64,000 bases of DNA from Comamonas suwonensis (lineage in GTDB: Bacteria; Pseudomonadota; Gammaproteobacteria; Burkholderiales; Burkholderiaceae_C): the NCBI RefSeq assembly GCF_012844455.2, contig NZ_JABBCQ020000006.1, positions 62,001 to 126,000 on the forward strand, read 5' to 3'. Each line of letters opens with the position of its first letter. Position 1 is the first letter of the stretch. Shown in pieces: positions 39,922-49,335 of this stretch. A program made the position numbers and the translations under genes. The notes under the pieces were generated by a model. It was not told the origin of the DNA. It was given only the letters and a program-made list of their open reading frames with translations, and ran no database searches.

Positions 39922-41348
39922 ATGACTGACACCTCTTCATCTCCGCTGCAGACCATGACGTCGCCACAAGCCCCGAAAACAAGCACGTGGACTGCCGCCT
40001 TCGCTCTGGGTGGTATGGTTTTTGTGGCGGCCTGGCTGGGCATCTGGGGCCGCCCTATGGGCTTTCTCTCCGCCATCTGGCCGGCCAACGCCTGCTACTG
40101 GGGCTGCTGCTGCAAAAGCCCGACTGGGTGCGCCCGGGCGCTGCTGTAGGCGTCGCCATCGGTTACATATCTGCCGACCTGATCACAGGCAGCCGCCCTG
40201 AGGTTGCCGTGCTGCTCAGCCTCGCCAATATGGCCGGTGTCGGTGCGGCATGGATGTTGATGCACAAGCAGGCCTTTGCCACCTTGTTCATGCAGCGCCA
40301 GTCCTCGGCCCTGCTGCTGTTCATGGGCACGGGGCTGAGCGCGCTGACCTCTGCTGCCATTGGCGGGCCGGTATTGACCGTCTTCTTCAACACTCCGCCC
40401 CTGCAGGCGTTTTCGATGTGGTTTGGCGGCGAGTGGCTGAACTACATGATTTTTCTGCCCATGATTCTGGGCTGGCCGACCCGCAAGCTGGGCGGCCCTG
40501 ACTCAGACAGGCGGCATCCGCTGCTGCGCGCCATGCCCGTGTTTGCGGTCATTGCGCTTGAACTCACCAGCTACGGGCTGGGCGGCCCGGGCGCTCTGGC
40601 CTTTTCTCTGCCCGCACTGCTGTGGTGCGCGTTGAGTTACCGAATCTTCACCCTGACGGTGATTACCGCCGCGCTATGCCTGAGCAAGATCGTGGCCATC
40701 TCGCTGGGCTCGTTTGACTTTACGCCTGCGCACTTTCTGGAGACGGTGTCGTTCCGCATGGGGCTGAGCATGCTGGTGCTGGGCCCACTGGCCGTAGCCG
40801 GCTCACACATGGCGCGCACCGAGCTGATGCGCCAGCTGCGCCATGCCGCCAATCACGACTCTCTGACGGATATGCTGGCGCGTGGTGCCTTCTTGAAGCA
40901 AGGCCAGCGTATTCTGGAGCGCTGCAAGCATGACCACCAGTCCGTCGCCATCCTCATGCTGGATCTTGATCACTTCAAGCAGATCAACGACAGCTACGGC
41001 CATGCCGGTGGCGACCAATTGCTGCGCAGCTTCAGCCACACACTGGCTCAGGTGCTGCGCGGGCAAGACATTGTGGGCCGCATGGGTGGAGAAGAATTTG
41101 CGGTGGTTCTGCCCCATGTGGACAGCAAGGCAGCACTGGAGATTGCCGAGCGCATCAATCAGGCCACCAGAACCCTGCGCGTGCCCGCTGGTGAGCAGAC
41201 CATCTCCGCCACCGTCAGCATTGGGCTGGTGCATATCGCCAAGCCGGGAGAACACCAAGATCTGGACATGCTGCTGCAGCACGCCGATCAGGCTCTGTAT
41301 GACGCCAAGGCCGCAGGCCGTGATCGCGTCGAGGCGCGGCTGTTGTAA
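39922..41348 (+). pseudogene. MASE1-like membrane sensor diguanylate cyclase, broken by a one-base frameshift
   Basis: Two overlapping frames together make one protein. The first (39922 on) reads TAAFALGGMVFVAAWLGIWG and FLSAIWPANA, then falls into CYWGCCCKS and stops at 40149. The second frame picks up exactly at LLLGLLLQKPDWVRPGAAVG. Restoring one C at 40091-40092 would join PANA to LLLGLLL. The rest is a seven- to eight-helix sensor domain and a C-terminal GGDEF domain: LDLDHFKQINDSYGH, GRMGGEEFAVVL (active GGEEF) and an ALYDAKAAGRDRV end. If the frameshift is real, the protein lacks its first two helices. It could also be a sequencing error. Confidence 0.75.
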
Positions 41349-41369
41349 GCCGCGCTCTCACTTTTTCTT

Positions 41370-42494
41370 TCAGCCAGCCCCTGAGGCTGCACTGTCTGGT
41401 TTGCGGTCAGCGTTCGTCTGAGCTTCCATGGCGGCCTGCGCGGTCAGATCGGTAAACACCTTGCTGGCAGAGCTGCCGCAGCTATGGCAAAAGCGGGCAA
41501 ATGCGCTCTTGCGGGTATGGCAGTTGCCACAATGGTCAAACAGGCCAATGCCGCAATGGGGGCAGAAATCGATCTCGGTGTTCTTAAGATCCACGGGGCG
41601 CTCACAGCCGGGGCACACGCTCTTGGCCAGTCGCTCCAGCGCCACGTCGTAACTCAGCTCCTCGCGACGCTGCACTTCGGGCAAGGCTTCCTGCAGCTTT
41701 TGCTTTTCAAGATAGCGATTCAGCGCGACGATGGCATAGCGCCCCAGCAACACCGTGACCAGAATGCCCACGATGTAGCGCACATAGCCACCGTAGTCGG
41801 GCAGATAAGGCACCAGCTCGACAAAGAAAGCAAACAGCGCAAAAAAGATAAAGCCCCAGACAAACGGCCACCAGGTGCTCTTGCGCTTTTTGGCAAACAG
41901 CCAGCCCGCCAGCACCAGCAAGGGCAGGGTAATGGCCAAACGGAAGAGGAAAACACGCAGCTCGCTGGCGCGGGCGGCGGCCTGATATTGCGGATAGGCC
42001 TGATCACGCAAGCCGCTCATCTCAGACTCGGCAGCCGAGAGCGCCTGCGAAGCTTCCAGACTTTTCATCGACTCCTGCTCAAGCACCTGGCGAGCCTTGC
42101 TCTCGCTTTGCTTGAGCTCATCCAGTGCCTTGGTGCGTGCAATCAGTTCGGCATCTTGCTCGGGACGCTCCGTAGCACGCCGAGTGGCAATCCAGTTATC
42201 AAATGTCTCGCGCGCCGATTGATAGCGTGAGCGCTCTGCGTCGTATTTGAGCTGTGCCTTGTCCTGCGCTTTGGATGTCGCACTGGACAGCTTTTGCGCC
42301 TTGTCGATTTCCGCCTGCACCCGCTGCGCGTCGGCCTGCGCAATAAAGGACTCGACTTCCAGCGAATGATTGGGTTGCGGCAAATTGCCGACCACCAGTC
42401 CGCCAAGGCCGATCAGAAAAAAGGCAAACGCCAGCGCTACCAGCCACAGGCCGCGTCGAAACCATTTTTCGGGCAAGCGCAGAGATTTACTCAT
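41370..42494 (-). CDS. Coiled-coil membrane protein with C-terminal zinc ribbons
   Basis: 374 residues in four parts: an N-terminal membrane segment (about 14-36); a long coiled coil (about 45-165, rich in Gln, Ala, Glu and Arg); two or three membrane segments (about 182-250); and a cytoplasmic tail with paired cysteine knuckles CPGC, CPHC, CGNC and CHSC, which look like two zinc ribbons. The pattern suggests a periplasmic coiled coil anchored at both ends and a zinc-ribbon tail. GAGGAG lies 9 bases before the ATG. No family recognised. It converges with the diguanylate cyclase. Confidence 0.75.
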   Translation of the reverse strand: MSKSLRLPEKWFRRGLWLVALAFAFFLIGLGGLVVGNLPQPNHSLEVESFIAQADAQRVQAEIDKAQKLSSATSKAQDKAQLKYDAERSRYQSARETFDNWIATRRATERPEQDAELIARTKALDELKQSESKARQVLEQESMKSLEASQALSAAESEMSGLRDQAYPQYQAAARASELRVFLFRLAITLPLLVLAGWLFAKKRKSTWWPFVWGFIFFALFAFFVELVPYLPDYGGYVRYIVGILVTVLLGRYAIVALNRYLEKQKLQEALPEVQRREELSYDVALERLAKSVCPGCERPVDLKNTEIDFCPHCGIGLFDHCGNCHTRKSAFARFCHSCGSSASKVFTDLTAQAAMEAQTNADRKPDSAASGAG

Positions 42495-42566
42495 GACCAG
42501 TTACTCCTCAATCAATAGCGGCCAACGCAATACAAAAAAGGGCGGGAAGCCCGTTCGGCCTTGAAT

Positions 42567-43424
42567 TTATTGCACCACACGCACCGCAGCGGCCATCTGC
42601 GTGCGCTGCAGCCACTGGGTGACGGAATCCACCGTGACCGTCTCGATCCGACTGGCATAGCGCTTGTCATTCGGATGATCATCAAACGCGATATTGGCGG
42701 CCGTCATGCGGCCACCCAGTCGCGAAAAAGCGCGGATGATGAGCGAGCTGGGCTCATAGCCCTTTGCCTGCAGCCATGCCTGCGCCTGTGCACGGTTTTG
42801 AATGACATGGGGATCCATAGCCGCAGCCAATGTCTCTGTCGCCCACTGGTTGGACTGCTGGTACTTCATACCCCATACATAACTGACCATGCTGTAGGGC
42901 TCAGTTTGCAAGCGCAGCACTGAAGGCGCCGTCAAAAAATTGAACAATGCTTGCTGCACCGCAGGCACAGGCACCTGAATGACGGCCTCATAGCGCCACA
43001 TATCGTCGAGGAAGAACTCGCCCAGCCCCTGCCGGTACACATGCCCGCCCGCCGTGCCGCATTCGTTGAGCTTATGCGCTACACGCCATGGACCTGCGGG
43101 CGTTTTGTAGGCCCAGCCATAGTGTGAGTACTTGAGGTCGTACTTGCTCAAGTCCTGCCCCTGCCTGGCCAGAAGCACCACCTGTGTGCCGTTTTTCTGA
43201 AACTCGGCATCCAGCGCCTTGGATGTGCGCGCCGCCAGATTGAGGCCCTTGGCCATGACCTCGGGCGTCAGCGGACGATTTTCACAGCTGCGTCCAGCCT
43301 CTGCCGAACCTGCCCATGCGATGAGCGCCGCGCCCAGCGCCAGTACCAATGGGCGAGAAAAATGCGAGCGGGTGCGCAGCATGGGGGCCATGGCCTGCAC
43401 GATGCAGGTGTTTTCTTCTGTCAT
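42567..43424 (-). CDS. DUF2145-like secreted protein
   Basis: 285 residues with a signal peptide (LVLALGAALIAWAGSAEAG). The mature part matches my memory of the DUF2145 pattern: SCENRPLTPEVMAKGLNLA, QVVLLARQGQDLSKYDLKYSH and YVWGMKYQQSNQWATETLAAA. The function of this family is unknown; the conserved Cys, His and Glu residues hint at a hydrolase. It is the second gene of a two-gene unit with the small secreted protein upstream, 22 bp apart. Confidence 0.75.
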   Translation of the reverse strand: MTEENTCIVQAMAPMLRTRSHFSRPLVLALGAALIAWAGSAEAGRSCENRPLTPEVMAKGLNLAARTSKALDAEFQKNGTQVVLLARQGQDLSKYDLKYSHYGWAYKTPAGPWRVAHKLNECGTAGGHVYRQGLGEFFLDDMWRYEAVIQVPVPAVQQALFNFLTAPSVLRLQTEPYSMVSYVWGMKYQQSNQWATETLAAAMDPHVIQNRAQAQAWLQAKGYEPSSLIIRAFSRLGGRMTAANIAFDDHPNDKRYASRIETVTVDSVTQWLQRTQMAAAVRVVQ

Positions 43425-43446
43425 ACGAGTCTCCGGTCAGGCTGGG

Positions 43447-43911
43447 TTACAGACGCTCGTTGTGCATCAGCGACTTGCCGATTTCATTGGGGATAAAGGC
43501 CAGCACCTTGCCAGCGGCAGACAAAATCACGCCCGCAGCCGTGGCACTGGTCTGCACCACTGTGCCGACACCGACCGACAGCGCACCGGCAGCCTGTCCC
43601 GAGACCTTGACCACGGCTGAAGTGCCGTCGGCCACATTTTTGAGCACATAGGTCACGCCGGTGGCGCTGCTCTCTACCGCCTCGATCACCACGGATGCAC
43701 CGGCTGCCGACAGAAACAGGGGAATAGCCACGACTTCCTCCGAAGCACCACCGGATACCGCTGCAACCACCGAGGCCACAGGCAAGGCCGACAGCACCAG
43801 AGAGGCTTCGCTCTGGGCGTGGGCCACGCCACCGCCCAACAGAGCAAAGGCGGCGCCCAGTGCGCAAAGACTGTTGCGAAGAGGACGGAGAAAGGTCAAG
43901 GCGTTGATCAC
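43447..43911 (-). CDS. Small Ala/Val/Ser-rich exported protein
   Basis: 154 residues with a signal peptide (ALGAAFALLGGGVAHAQ/S). The mature part is strikingly low-complexity, rich in Ala, Val, Ser and Gly, and alternates in a pattern that suggests amphipathic or hydrophobic repeats (VLSALPVASVVAAVSGG; QTSATAAGVILSAAGKVLAF). It sits directly before the DUF2145-like gene, so the two products may act together in the periplasm. No function assigned. Confidence 0.7.
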   Translation of the reverse strand: MINALTFLRPLRNSLCALGAAFALLGGGVAHAQSEASLVLSALPVASVVAAVSGGASEEVVAIPLFLSAAGASVVIEAVESSATGVTYVLKNVADGTSAVVKVSGQAAGALSVGVGTVVQTSATAAGVILSAAGKVLAFIPNEIGKSLMHNERL

Positions 43912-44140
43912 AGAGGGCTCCCGGGTGTTGTTGCAATATGTCGCCGCTTTTTTGCCGCGACGAACGAATCATCTATGGGCCGACAGAATTCGCCGGCCAA
44001 TTTGTCAAAATATGCGTGTTGCAGATCTGTCAGTACCGCCAATCGATACTTCTTACCGAATTCAGACCATGTCACCGAATCCGGCACTGCATCTTGCCCT
44101 GTTCCCGCGCCCACAACTTTTAAAAATCATCAGGCACATC

Positions 44141-44911
44141 ATGCGAATGGACTCCGAACAATGCGCAGTGCGCAGTTATTGGCTCAAGCCAAGGTATCTG
44201 GCCGCACTTTGCTCGGCGGCGCTGACACTGCCGGGCATAGGCCATGCCCAGGGCGATGTCATCGCGGCTTTCTCGCAGACGCCCATTGGTCCTTTGGGCG
44301 CCCCTTGGCACTTTGCCACCCTCCCCAACAAAAGCCCCACGGAATACAGCGTGGTGGAAAAGGATGGAGAGCACGTGCTGCGCGTAAGCACCCATGATGC
44401 CTACGGCAATATGGTGCACACCTTGCACCAGACACCGACACCCAGTCTGCAGTTGCAATGGCGCTGGCGGGTCGATCAACTCATCGACAAAGCTGATATC
44501 AAAACCAGAGCGGGTGATGACTCTCCCATCAAGCTTTGCGTGTCTTTTGACTTTGATAAATCGCAGCTGAGTCTGGGCGAACGCACGAAACTGAGACTAG
44601 GCAAGATCAGCACGGGTGAGGACATTCCGGCCGAGACACTTTGCTATATCTGGGACAACAAGCTGCCGGTGGGCACAGCGCAGCACAACGCCTTTACCCA
44701 CCGCATGCGCTACATCGTCTTGCAAAGCGGCAGCGCCAGCAAAGGCCAGTGGGTAAAGGAGCAACGCAATGTGGCTGCGGACTACCAACAGGTCTTTGGC
44801 GATGAATCGCAGACCATGCCCATGGTGATTGGATTGACCATTTCGGCGGACTCCGACAACACCCATGGCGAGGGGATCGCGTACATGGGCGATATCCATC
44901 TGCGTCCCTGA
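44141..44911 (+). CDS. DUF3047-like exported protein
   Basis: 256 residues. ATG 44141 is chosen because it gives a signal peptide (YLAALCSAALTLPGIGHAQG), whereas the frame upstream reads through low-quality coding. The mature part resembles DUF3047: FATLPNKSPTEYSVVEKDGEHVLRVS, WRWRVDQLIDKADIKTRAGDD and IGLTISADSDNTHGEGIAYMGDI. This looks like a periplasmic beta-sandwich carbohydrate-binding-like fold. No function known. It is divergent from the Ala-rich gene and converges with the MFS-acyltransferase gene. Confidence 0.8.
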   Translation: MRMDSEQCAVRSYWLKPRYLAALCSAALTLPGIGHAQGDVIAAFSQTPIGPLGAPWHFATLPNKSPTEYSVVEKDGEHVLRVSTHDAYGNMVHTLHQTPTPSLQLQWRWRVDQLIDKADIKTRAGDDSPIKLCVSFDFDKSQLSLGERTKLRLGKISTGEDIPAETLCYIWDNKLPVGTAQHNAFTHRMRYIVLQSGSASKGQWVKEQRNVAADYQQVFGDESQTMPMVIGLTISADSDNTHGEGIAYMGDIHLRP

Positions 44912-44923
44912 TTTCGCTCCTAC

Positions 44924-46891
44924 TCAGCCGCGCTGCAGCAAATCAGCCACGCGCTGCTGCAGCAAACCGGGGGTGACCCCGACGGCAGGCACCGGCTCAC
45001 CCACCTCCAGCCCCACGCGGTTGAACAACCCACGACGCATGGGTTTGACCATGGCCACGTTTTTGCCACCGCGCAGCTCAATACGGCTGAAGTACGAACC
45101 CCAGAGATTGGTCAATGCCATGGGGACAATGGGCACATCCAGACCTTCAGCCTTGGCGTGTTCCAGAATCTTCATGACGCCTCCCTTGAAGGGCTGCAGC
45201 TCGCCATTGGAGGTGATGCCACCCTCTGGGAAGATGGCCAGCAAATCACCCTCGCGCAGCACCTCGGCAGCACGGGCAAACGCGGCTTCATAGGTCGCTG
45301 GGTCTTCCTTGTGCGGCGCAATAGGAATGGCCTTGGCCAGCTTGAACAACCAGCCCAGCACGGGTGCCTGAAAGATGCGGTGATCCATCACAAAGTGAAT
45401 GGGTCGCGGGCTGGCCGCCATGAGCAAGATGGCATCGACAAAGCTCACATGGTTGCAGACCAGCAGGGCTGCCCCTTCGCGCGGAATATTCTGCTCGCCA
45501 CGCACCTTGAAGCGATAGACAAAGTGCGTGATGACCCAGGCCACAAAACGCAGCAAATATTCGGGCACCAGCAAGAACACATAGAGCGCCACGATGGCAT
45601 TGGCAATGCCAGTCATCAGGAACACCTGCGGAATGGTGCAGCCCGCTGCCAGCAGCGCACCTGCCAGCACAGCAGAGGCAATCATGAACAGCGCGTTCAG
45701 GATGTTGTTGGCCGCAATAATGCGTGCACGGTGCGTGGGCAGGCTGCGCATCTGAATCAGCGCATACATGGGCACGCTGTAAATGCCGGCAGACAGTGCC
45801 AGCATGCCCAGGTCCACCATCACGCGCCAGTTTTTATGCTGGGCAAAAAAGGCCCCCACCCCCATCAGCTCTGACGGCGGTAGCGCCCGGGTGGCAAAGT
45901 ACAGATCTATGGCAAACACACTCATGCCAATGGCGCCCAGTGGCACCAGACCAATCTCGACCTGACGGCGGCTGAATACCTCGCACAGCAGCGAACCAAT
46001 GCCAATGCCTACCGAGAAAATCACCAGCAGCAGCGATGCGACATGCTCGTCGCCATGCAGCACTTCTTTGGCAAAGCTGGGGAACTGCGAAAGAAACACC
46101 GCGCCAAAGAACCACATCCAGCTGATGCCCAGCAGCGATCGAAACACCACCACATTGCCATGCGCCAGCTTGAGATTGCGCCATGTCTCGGTAATGGGAT
46201 TCCAGTTGATGACCAGACCAGGATCGGTGGCCGGTGCGTGGGGGATGAACTGCGCGCAGATGCGACCCACCACGGCCAAGGCCACGCAGGCTATGGCCAC
46301 CTGCATATGCCCCACTTCAGGCACAGCAATCAGCAAGCCGCCAGCGACTTGCCCCAGCAAGATGGCGACGAAAGTGCCCATCTCCACCATGCCATTGCCG
46401 CCGGTCAGCTCACGGTCGTTCAGCACCTGCGGCAGATAGGCAAATTTGACGGGGCCAAACAGCGTGGAGTGCAGGCCCATGAGAAAGACACACAGCAGCA
46501 GGACGGGCACATTCGCTTCGACAAAACCCCAGGCCGCGATCAGCATGATGCCGATCTCCAGGTTCTTGACCAGGCGGAACATGCGCGTCTTGTCCCACTT
46601 GTCGGTCAACTGCCCCGAGGTGGCAGAAAACAGCAGGTACGGCAGCGTGAACAACGCACCAATCACCAACCCCGCCATGGAGGGAGGCAGCCAGGAGACA
46701 CTGAGCTGGTACGTCACCATCACCGTGAAAGCGAACTTGAACAGATTGTCATTGCCCGCACCAGCAAACTGCGTCCAGAAAAACGGCGCAAAGCGGCGCT
46801 GGCCCAGCAAGGCAAACTGATTGGGGTGGGCCTGTGTCTCTGTGAGTAGATCTGCGGTGGCGGCCTGCTCGCCGGTCGGCGTGGAATTCAT
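44924..46891 (-). CDS. MFS transporter fused to 1-acylglycerol-phosphate-type acyltransferase
   Basis: 655 residues. The N-terminal 430 form a twelve-segment MFS permease like LplT (FFWTQFAGAGNDNLFKFAF; FGPVKFAYLPQVL). The C-terminal 220 form a PlsC-type acyltransferase with NHVSFVDAIL (HX4D) and AIFPEGGITSNGEL. LplT-Aas systems flip lysophospholipids inward and re-acylate them. In many bacteria the fusion also has an acyl-ACP synthetase domain; here the protein stops after the acyltransferase. AAGGGAG precedes the ATG. It probably recycles lysophospholipids at the inner membrane, which would complement PldA elsewhere in this window. Confidence 0.9.
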   Translation of the reverse strand: MNSTPTGEQAATADLLTETQAHPNQFALLGQRRFAPFFWTQFAGAGNDNLFKFAFTVMVTYQLSVSWLPPSMAGLVIGALFTLPYLLFSATSGQLTDKWDKTRMFRLVKNLEIGIMLIAAWGFVEANVPVLLLCVFLMGLHSTLFGPVKFAYLPQVLNDRELTGGNGMVEMGTFVAILLGQVAGGLLIAVPEVGHMQVAIACVALAVVGRICAQFIPHAPATDPGLVINWNPITETWRNLKLAHGNVVVFRSLLGISWMWFFGAVFLSQFPSFAKEVLHGDEHVASLLLVIFSVGIGIGSLLCEVFSRRQVEIGLVPLGAIGMSVFAIDLYFATRALPPSELMGVGAFFAQHKNWRVMVDLGMLALSAGIYSVPMYALIQMRSLPTHRARIIAANNILNALFMIASAVLAGALLAAGCTIPQVFLMTGIANAIVALYVFLLVPEYLLRFVAWVITHFVYRFKVRGEQNIPREGAALLVCNHVSFVDAILLMAASPRPIHFVMDHRIFQAPVLGWLFKLAKAIPIAPHKEDPATYEAAFARAAEVLREGDLLAIFPEGGITSNGELQPFKGGVMKILEHAKAEGLDVPIVPMALTNLWGSYFSRIELRGGKNVAMVKPMRRGLFNRVGLEVGEPVPAVGVTPGLLQQRVADLLQRG

Positions 46892-46948
46892 GTATCTCTC
46901 CCTTTTGCGCTGCAGGCATTGTGCCTATTTGCTCAGATCTTTTTGTAG

Positions 46949-47000
46949 GTTTTATGCCGCAAGCGCTTGATGAACATGCGAAAGCCGCTATGAAAATCAT
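46949..47000 (-). repeat. Family A repeat, copy 9
   Basis: On the minus strand: GATTTTCATAGCGGCTTTCG, CATGTTCATCAAGCGCTTGCGGC, ATAAAACC. It lies just after the ceramidase-like gene. Confidence 0.75.
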
Positions 47001-47004
47001 TGTT

Positions 47005-47811
47005 TCAATGAACGTTCTCACGCCACAGGTGTAAAGCACGCAGCACTGGCAGTGCCGCAGCCGCTGCCACCCAGTGCTTGAGGCTGTGGCCCGACACCCA
47101 ATGCGCGGTGACATCAAACACATCGCTGTCCGACATCTCCAGCAGCTTGGCCACGGCATATAGCCCAATCACCCAGCCCAGCTCCACCGGCAGTGCATTG
47201 CGGCGCGGTGCCATAAAGGCCAGCCCAAAAATAATGAGCATGCCGCCTGCCTGCACCAGCACCCATGGCAAGAGATTACTGGTTTGCGCCCAGACTGCCA
47301 CACTGATAGGTGCGGCCAGCAGCATCACCACCGCCGTTACGCGGGCACTGATATCGTCCACCCGGGTCTGCACTGCCAGGCCCAGCAAGCCGGCAAAGGC
47401 CACGCTCATGCCCAAACGGTCCCAGACCAGCGTCGCGTTCTGCGGTGCCCAGTGATAAAGGGCCGAGCCTGCGCTAGAGCACAGCAAGCCCGCAAAAAAC
47501 AACGCACACAGGGCGCGAGCCGTGCCGTTCAGACGTTGATAGTCGGCACGCCACAGCAGGGAAAAACCGGCAAGCCCGGCCGCCAGAAAGCCCAGATTAC
47601 TCAGCACATCCGCCGCATGGGGCAGGCCCGCCCAGCCGCGCTGATCGGCAAACGCGTGGTAGCTCTCTGACTGGGCCATGCCGGGCATGAGCAACGCCAG
47701 CGTGAGCAAAAAGGCCATGCCGCCAAACAGCGCAAAGCGCTGCTCCAGCGAGCCCGAGGCTTCAGAGGCGGTGATCTCCACCACGGCGGCGGTTGAGGGG
47801 GTCAGGCGCAT
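47005..47811 (-). CDS. Polytopic membrane protein resembling alkaline ceramidase (CREST superfamily)
   Basis: 268 residues with about seven hydrophobic segments. Conserved polar residues inside helices recall the metal site of CREST hydrolases: SESYHAFADQR, LPHAADVLSNLGF, SSAGSALYHWAPQNATLVWDRLGM and DVTAHWVSGHSLKHWVAAAAA. The several His, Ser and Asp residues could be zinc ligands and a catalytic serine. Substrate unknown; a membrane lipid amide hydrolase is one possibility. ATG 47811 has AAGGAG 8 bases upstream. It is divergent from the HTH regulator. Confidence 0.75.
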   Translation of the reverse strand: MRLTPSTAAVVEITASEASGSLEQRFALFGGMAFLLTLALLMPGMAQSESYHAFADQRGWAGLPHAADVLSNLGFLAAGLAGFSLLWRADYQRLNGTARALCALFFAGLLCSSAGSALYHWAPQNATLVWDRLGMSVAFAGLLGLAVQTRVDDISARVTAVVMLLAAPISVAVWAQTSNLLPWVLVQAGGMLIIFGLAFMAPRRNALPVELGWVIGLYAVAKLLEMSDSDVFDVTAHWVSGHSLKHWVAAAAALPVLRALHLWRENVH

Positions 47812-47928
47812 GGCGCGGCTCCTTGTTCGTGTTGACTGCCACGCAGTATGAAAATTCGCCACTCAACCGGCATCAATCTTCTACACTTGCCCTACATCGC
47901 TGCACCAGCAGTACAACCAATCGATACC

Positions 47929-48660
47929 ATGAGCACGACTGCCGACCTCGTTACCGCCATCAAGAAGGAACTCAAGGCCGCCCAGATGACCTATGCCGAC
48001 CTGGCCAAGGCCATCGATATGGCGGAGTCCAGCGTCAAGCGCATGCTGGCCAAGGGCGATATGCCGCTGTCGCGGATTGATGAAATTTGCCGTGCCCTGC
48101 ATCTGGACTTTGCCGATCTGGCGCGCAGCGTGGCCGACAGCCGCCCGCTGCTGCAGCAGATCACGCGCGAGCAGGAGATTGCCGTAGTGGCTGACCGCAA
48201 GCTGCTGCTTACCGCCATCTGCGTACTCAGCCAGTGGACGTTGGAGCAAATCGTCGCCACCTACCGCATCAGCGAACCCGAAGGCATTGGCTACCTGGCG
48301 CAATTGGACCGCATCGGCATCATCGAGCTGCGCCCCGGCAACCGCTACAAGCTGCGCCTGGCCAAGACCTTCCGCTGGCAGACCAATGGCCCGGTAATGG
48401 ACTTCTTCCGCGAGAACGCCGTGCTCGATTACTTTGGCGGCACGTTTGCGGGCGAGGACGAAACCATGCTTCTGGTGCACGGCTCCATCACCCCCGGCAA
48501 CGCCCCCGCCTTTGTGGAACGCATACAGCGCATCGGCCAGGACTTCTCTCAGCAGCATCTGCAAGACCAGCGCCTTGGACCCAACAAGCTGGACGGCTAC
48601 ACGCTGGTGCTGGGGATGCGCAAATGGGAGCTGCCCGCCTTTGCCACGCTGCGCCGTTAA
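47929..48660 (+). CDS. XRE-family helix-turn-helix protein with large C-terminal domain
   Basis: 243 residues. The N-terminal 70 form a phage-Cro-like HTH (MTYADLAKAIDMAESSVKRMLAKGDMPLSRIDEICRALHLDFADLAR). The remaining 170 residues form a domain I do not recognise, with a possible wing (IGYLAQLDRIGIIELRPGNRYKLRLAKTFRW) and a later segment ETMLLVHGSITPGNAPAFVERI. It probably regulates transcription; its target may be the divergent ceramidase-like gene. ATG 47929 gives the natural HTH start. Confidence 0.82.
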   Translation: MSTTADLVTAIKKELKAAQMTYADLAKAIDMAESSVKRMLAKGDMPLSRIDEICRALHLDFADLARSVADSRPLLQQITREQEIAVVADRKLLLTAICVLSQWTLEQIVATYRISEPEGIGYLAQLDRIGIIELRPGNRYKLRLAKTFRWQTNGPVMDFFRENAVLDYFGGTFAGEDETMLLVHGSITPGNAPAFVERIQRIGQDFSQQHLQDQRLGPNKLDGYTLVLGMRKWELPAFATLRR

Positions 48661-48683
48661 GCCGCGGGCGCAAGAACTACTGA

Positions 48684-48730
48684 ATTCATAGCTACCAGCG
48701 CTTACAAACAAAGCGCTTAAGGCCAATTAC
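48684..48730 (+). repeat. Family A repeat, copy 10
   Basis: ATTCATAGCTACCAGCGCTTAC, AAACAAAGCGCTTAAGGCCAATTAC. It follows the HTH gene by about 24 bp. Confidence 0.75.
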
Positions 48731-48866
48731 ATACAAACTTCACCGAGCAGACACACAAGATTGCAAGACTTCGCAAAGCGGCAACCGGCGGTTGACGCTG
48801 GCCTTCCATCATTGAGACCAAGGGATGCCTGAACCGGCACCCCAACTACCCATGAAGGAGGCAAGC

Positions 48867-49271
48867 ATGCTGTCAATTCGCACCACTGTTCAAACCATCG
48901 TCGGCGCAGGCGCAATGGCCCTGCTGGGTCTGGTTGGCACGGCTCAGGCCCAAAGCCCTCACTGGGCTCCAGCCAGCCAGGGCTCTTATGTCACCGTGCA
49001 ATTCAATGCACCGCCCGCTCCCCGCTATGAAGCCGTTCCCGCACCCCGCCGTGGTCATGTCTGGGCTCCCGGTTACTGGGAACCGCGCGGCCACCGCCAT
49101 GTATGGCGTGCAGGCCACTGGGTCCAGTCGCGCCCCGGCTATGTGTACCGTCAACCCACCTGGAAGCATCACGGCAACCGCTGGGATTACCAAGGCAGCC
49201 GCTGGGATCGTGATGGCGACGGCGTGCCCAACCGCCACGACCGCAATCCCAACAATCCTCACCGCCGCTAA
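48867..49271 (+). CDS. YXWGXW repeat-type exported protein
   Basis: 134 residues with a signal peptide (MALLGLVGTAQAQ/S). The mature part is rich in Trp, Tyr, His, Arg and Pro: HVWAPGYWEPRGHRHVWRAGHW and RWDYQGSRWDRDGDGVPNRHDR. The W.PGYW...W..GHW unit is characteristic of the YXWGXW repeat lipoprotein/secreted family, and the DRDGDGVPNRHD end is a calcium-binding-like Asp-rich loop. Function unknown; such proteins are cell-envelope associated. GAAGGAGG lies 5-6 bases before the ATG. Confidence 0.85.
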   Translation: MLSIRTTVQTIVGAGAMALLGLVGTAQAQSPHWAPASQGSYVTVQFNAPPAPRYEAVPAPRRGHVWAPGYWEPRGHRHVWRAGHWVQSRPGYVYRQPTWKHHGNRWDYQGSRWDRDGDGVPNRHDRNPNNPHRR

Positions 49272-49335
49272 ATTGCCTCTACCCCTCCTCTGCTGACGCC
49301 CCTGGATTCGAGTCATCTGGTGTCAGCGGATTTCA

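Noticed and set aside
43661-44140. N-terminal extension of the DUF3047-like gene
   Set aside because: The extension is antisense to the Ala-rich gene and lacks a signal sequence; starting at 44141 gives a proper signal peptide.
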